Assembly (NCBI GenBank): GCA_963812525.1
Contig: CAWEVL010000004.1
Coordinates: forward strand, 1 to 64,000
Length of the DNA stretch: 64,000 nucleotides
Reading direction: 5' to 3'
Origin: Bog-756 sp963812525
Lineage (GTDB): Bacteria > Actinomycetota > Acidimicrobiia > Acidimicrobiales > RAAP-2
Part shown: piece by piece, positions 63,172 to 64,000 of the stretch
How the letters are laid out: every line of letters starts with the position of its first letter
How positions within the stretch are numbered: position 1 is the first letter of the stretch
Program-made: the position numbers and the translations under genes
The notes under the pieces: generated by a model
Seen by the model: the letters and a program-made list of their open reading frames with translations, nothing else
What the model was told of the DNA's origin: nothing
The model's database searches: none

Positions 63172-64000
63172 GTGTCCTACGACTTGGTGATCCGCAACGG
63201 CACGGTGGTGGACGGCTCGGGCCTGGGCTCCTACCGGGCCGACGTGGGGGTGATGGGCGACCGCATCGCCTTCGTGGGCCCGGTGGGCGAGACCGGGACC
63301 CGCGAGATCGACGCCGAAGGCCAGGTGGTCACCCCCGGCTTCATCGACGGCCACACCCACCTCGACGCCCAGGTGTTCTGGGACGCCAGCGGGTCCAGCT
63401 CCTGCTGGCACGGGGTGACCTCTGCGGTCATGGGCAACTGCGGCTTCACCCTGGCCCCGGTCCGGGCCGACCAGCGGGCCCTGGTGGTGCGCAACCTCGA
63501 GCGGGCCGAGGACATCGACCCGGCCGCGCTGGCCGCCGGCATCGACTGGCGCTTCGAGACCTTCCCCGAGTACCTCGACGCCGTCGACCGGCTGGCCAAG
63601 GGGATCAACTTCGCCGCCCAGGTCGGGCACTCCGCCCTCCGCACCTGGGCCATGGGCGAGCGGGCCTTCGAGGAGGAGGCCACCGAGGACGACCTCGTCG
63701 CCATGCGCGGCCAACTGGCCGAGTCGCTGCGGGCCGGGGCCATCGGCTTCTCCACCTCGCGCACCCAGCACCACGAGACCTCGGACAACCGGCCGGTGGC
63801 CTCCCGCCTGGCCTCCTGGGCCGAGGTGGCGGCGCTGGTCGGGGTGCTGGGCGACGTCGGGGTGGGCATCTTCGAGACCGCCGACGCCGGCATGTCCGCC
63901 CCCGACCCCGAGGAACGGGCCCACGGCCTCGACCGGGTGCGGGCGCTGGCCGCCGACACCCGGGTGCCGGTGACCTTCGGCATGGTGGCCACCCGCGGCT
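63172..64000 (+). CDS. N-acyl-D-amino-acid deacylase-like amidohydrolase, 3' truncated
   Basis: 276 codons to the window edge; the rest lies beyond. GTG start (VSYDLVIRNGTVVDGSGLGS), then QVVTPGFIDGHTHLDAQVFW with the HTH metal motif, GVTSAVMGNCGFTLAPV, and VGHSALRTWAMGER with the metal-binding His. Same family as the gene at 59968-61688 and divergent from the second amidohydrolase, so a small amidohydrolase cluster is present, plausibly degrading N-acylated or cyclic amide compounds. Confidence 0.88.
   Translation, partial: MSYDLVIRNGTVVDGSGLGSYRADVGVMGDRIAFVGPVGETGTREIDAEGQVVTPGFIDGHTHLDAQVFWDASGSSSCWHGVTSAVMGNCGFTLAPVRADQRALVVRNLERAEDIDPAALAAGIDWRFETFPEYLDAVDRLAKGINFAAQVGHSALRTWAMGERAFEEEATEDDLVAMRGQLAESLRAGAIGFSTSRTQHHETSDNRPVASRLASWAEVAALVGVLGDVGVGIFETADAGMSAPDPEERAHGLDRVRALAADTRVPVTFGMVATRG

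Noticed and set aside
1..64000. CRISPR array, insertion sequence, integrase or prophage genes
   Set aside because: No regularly spaced repeats, transposase or integrase motif was seen; the tRNA genes have no adjacent recombinase.

Overview
The window is about 70% G+C and reads as a chromosomal segment of a high-GC actinobacterium. Evidence: a WhiB regulator, a fused pair of Get3/ArsA-like ATPases of the mycobacterial Rv3679/Rv3680 type beside it, many GTG starts, candidate leaderless promoters, DUF929/VKOR proteins, PspC and DUF1707 proteins, and many homologues of mycobacterial dormancy (DosR-regulon) genes. A deep-branching lineage such as Acidimicrobiia is my best guess, not a demonstration. 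Roughly a dozen and a half genes are split by single-base indels, often in G or C runs, while conserved motifs continue in the next frame. I treat these as probable sequence errors and annotate each as one gene with the breaks noted.

Layout. 0-6 kb: 5'-truncated Mrp ATPase, NUDIX hydrolase, alpha/beta hydrolase, a DUF929-VKOR-DUF929 disulfide-chemistry cassette and a convergent WhiB gene. 6-11 kb: fused tandem ArsA-like ATPase, receiver-domain protein, CorC-like CBS protein, aldo/keto reductase and tRNA-Pro(CGG). 11-21 kb: large polytopic membrane protein, an unrecognised 420-residue protein behind a twin palindromic operator, two secreted proteins of SipW/TasA type, DUF1622 and DedA membrane proteins, an L,D-transpeptidase and a second aldo/keto reductase. 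22-28 kb: divergent ppk1 and ppa, tRNA-Ala(TGC), a FUSC-type membrane protein and a zinc-ribbon protein. 28-35 kb: PspC-domain histidine kinase/LuxR-type regulator, PspC and DUF1707 proteins, and a MacB-like ABC transporter.

36-48 kb is the most interesting part: a compact stress/dormancy-type island. It holds a 77-residue protein, FtsH, a phosphoribosyltransferase overlapping a dienelactone-hydrolase-like protein, an erythromycin-esterase-like protein, a DUF1918 protein, an APH-like/P-loop kinase, a HAD phosphatase continuous with a GH65 glycoside phosphorylase, and a CBS-pair protein. Their mycobacterial counterparts (Rv0569, Rv0571c, Rv2030c, Rv2004c, Rv2006, Rv2626c) belong to the DosR hypoxia regulon. 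Seven copies of a 15-bp element, consensus RKGACYWTYGRCMCT (GGGACTTTCGGCCCT-like, closely resembling the DosR box), lie upstream of these genes. I found none elsewhere in the window by eye. No DosR/DosS pair is present, so the regulator would act from outside the window.

48-64 kb: an ABC exporter, a Tat-exported phosphoesterase, a PadR regulator with an overlapping membrane-protein gene, an EamA/DMT-like membrane protein ending in an 8-residue tandem repeat, VOC and DJ-1/PfpI proteins, and a catabolic-looking cluster of aldehyde dehydrogenase, two short-chain dehydrogenases and three amidohydrolase-superfamily enzymes. The last of these runs off the end of the window.
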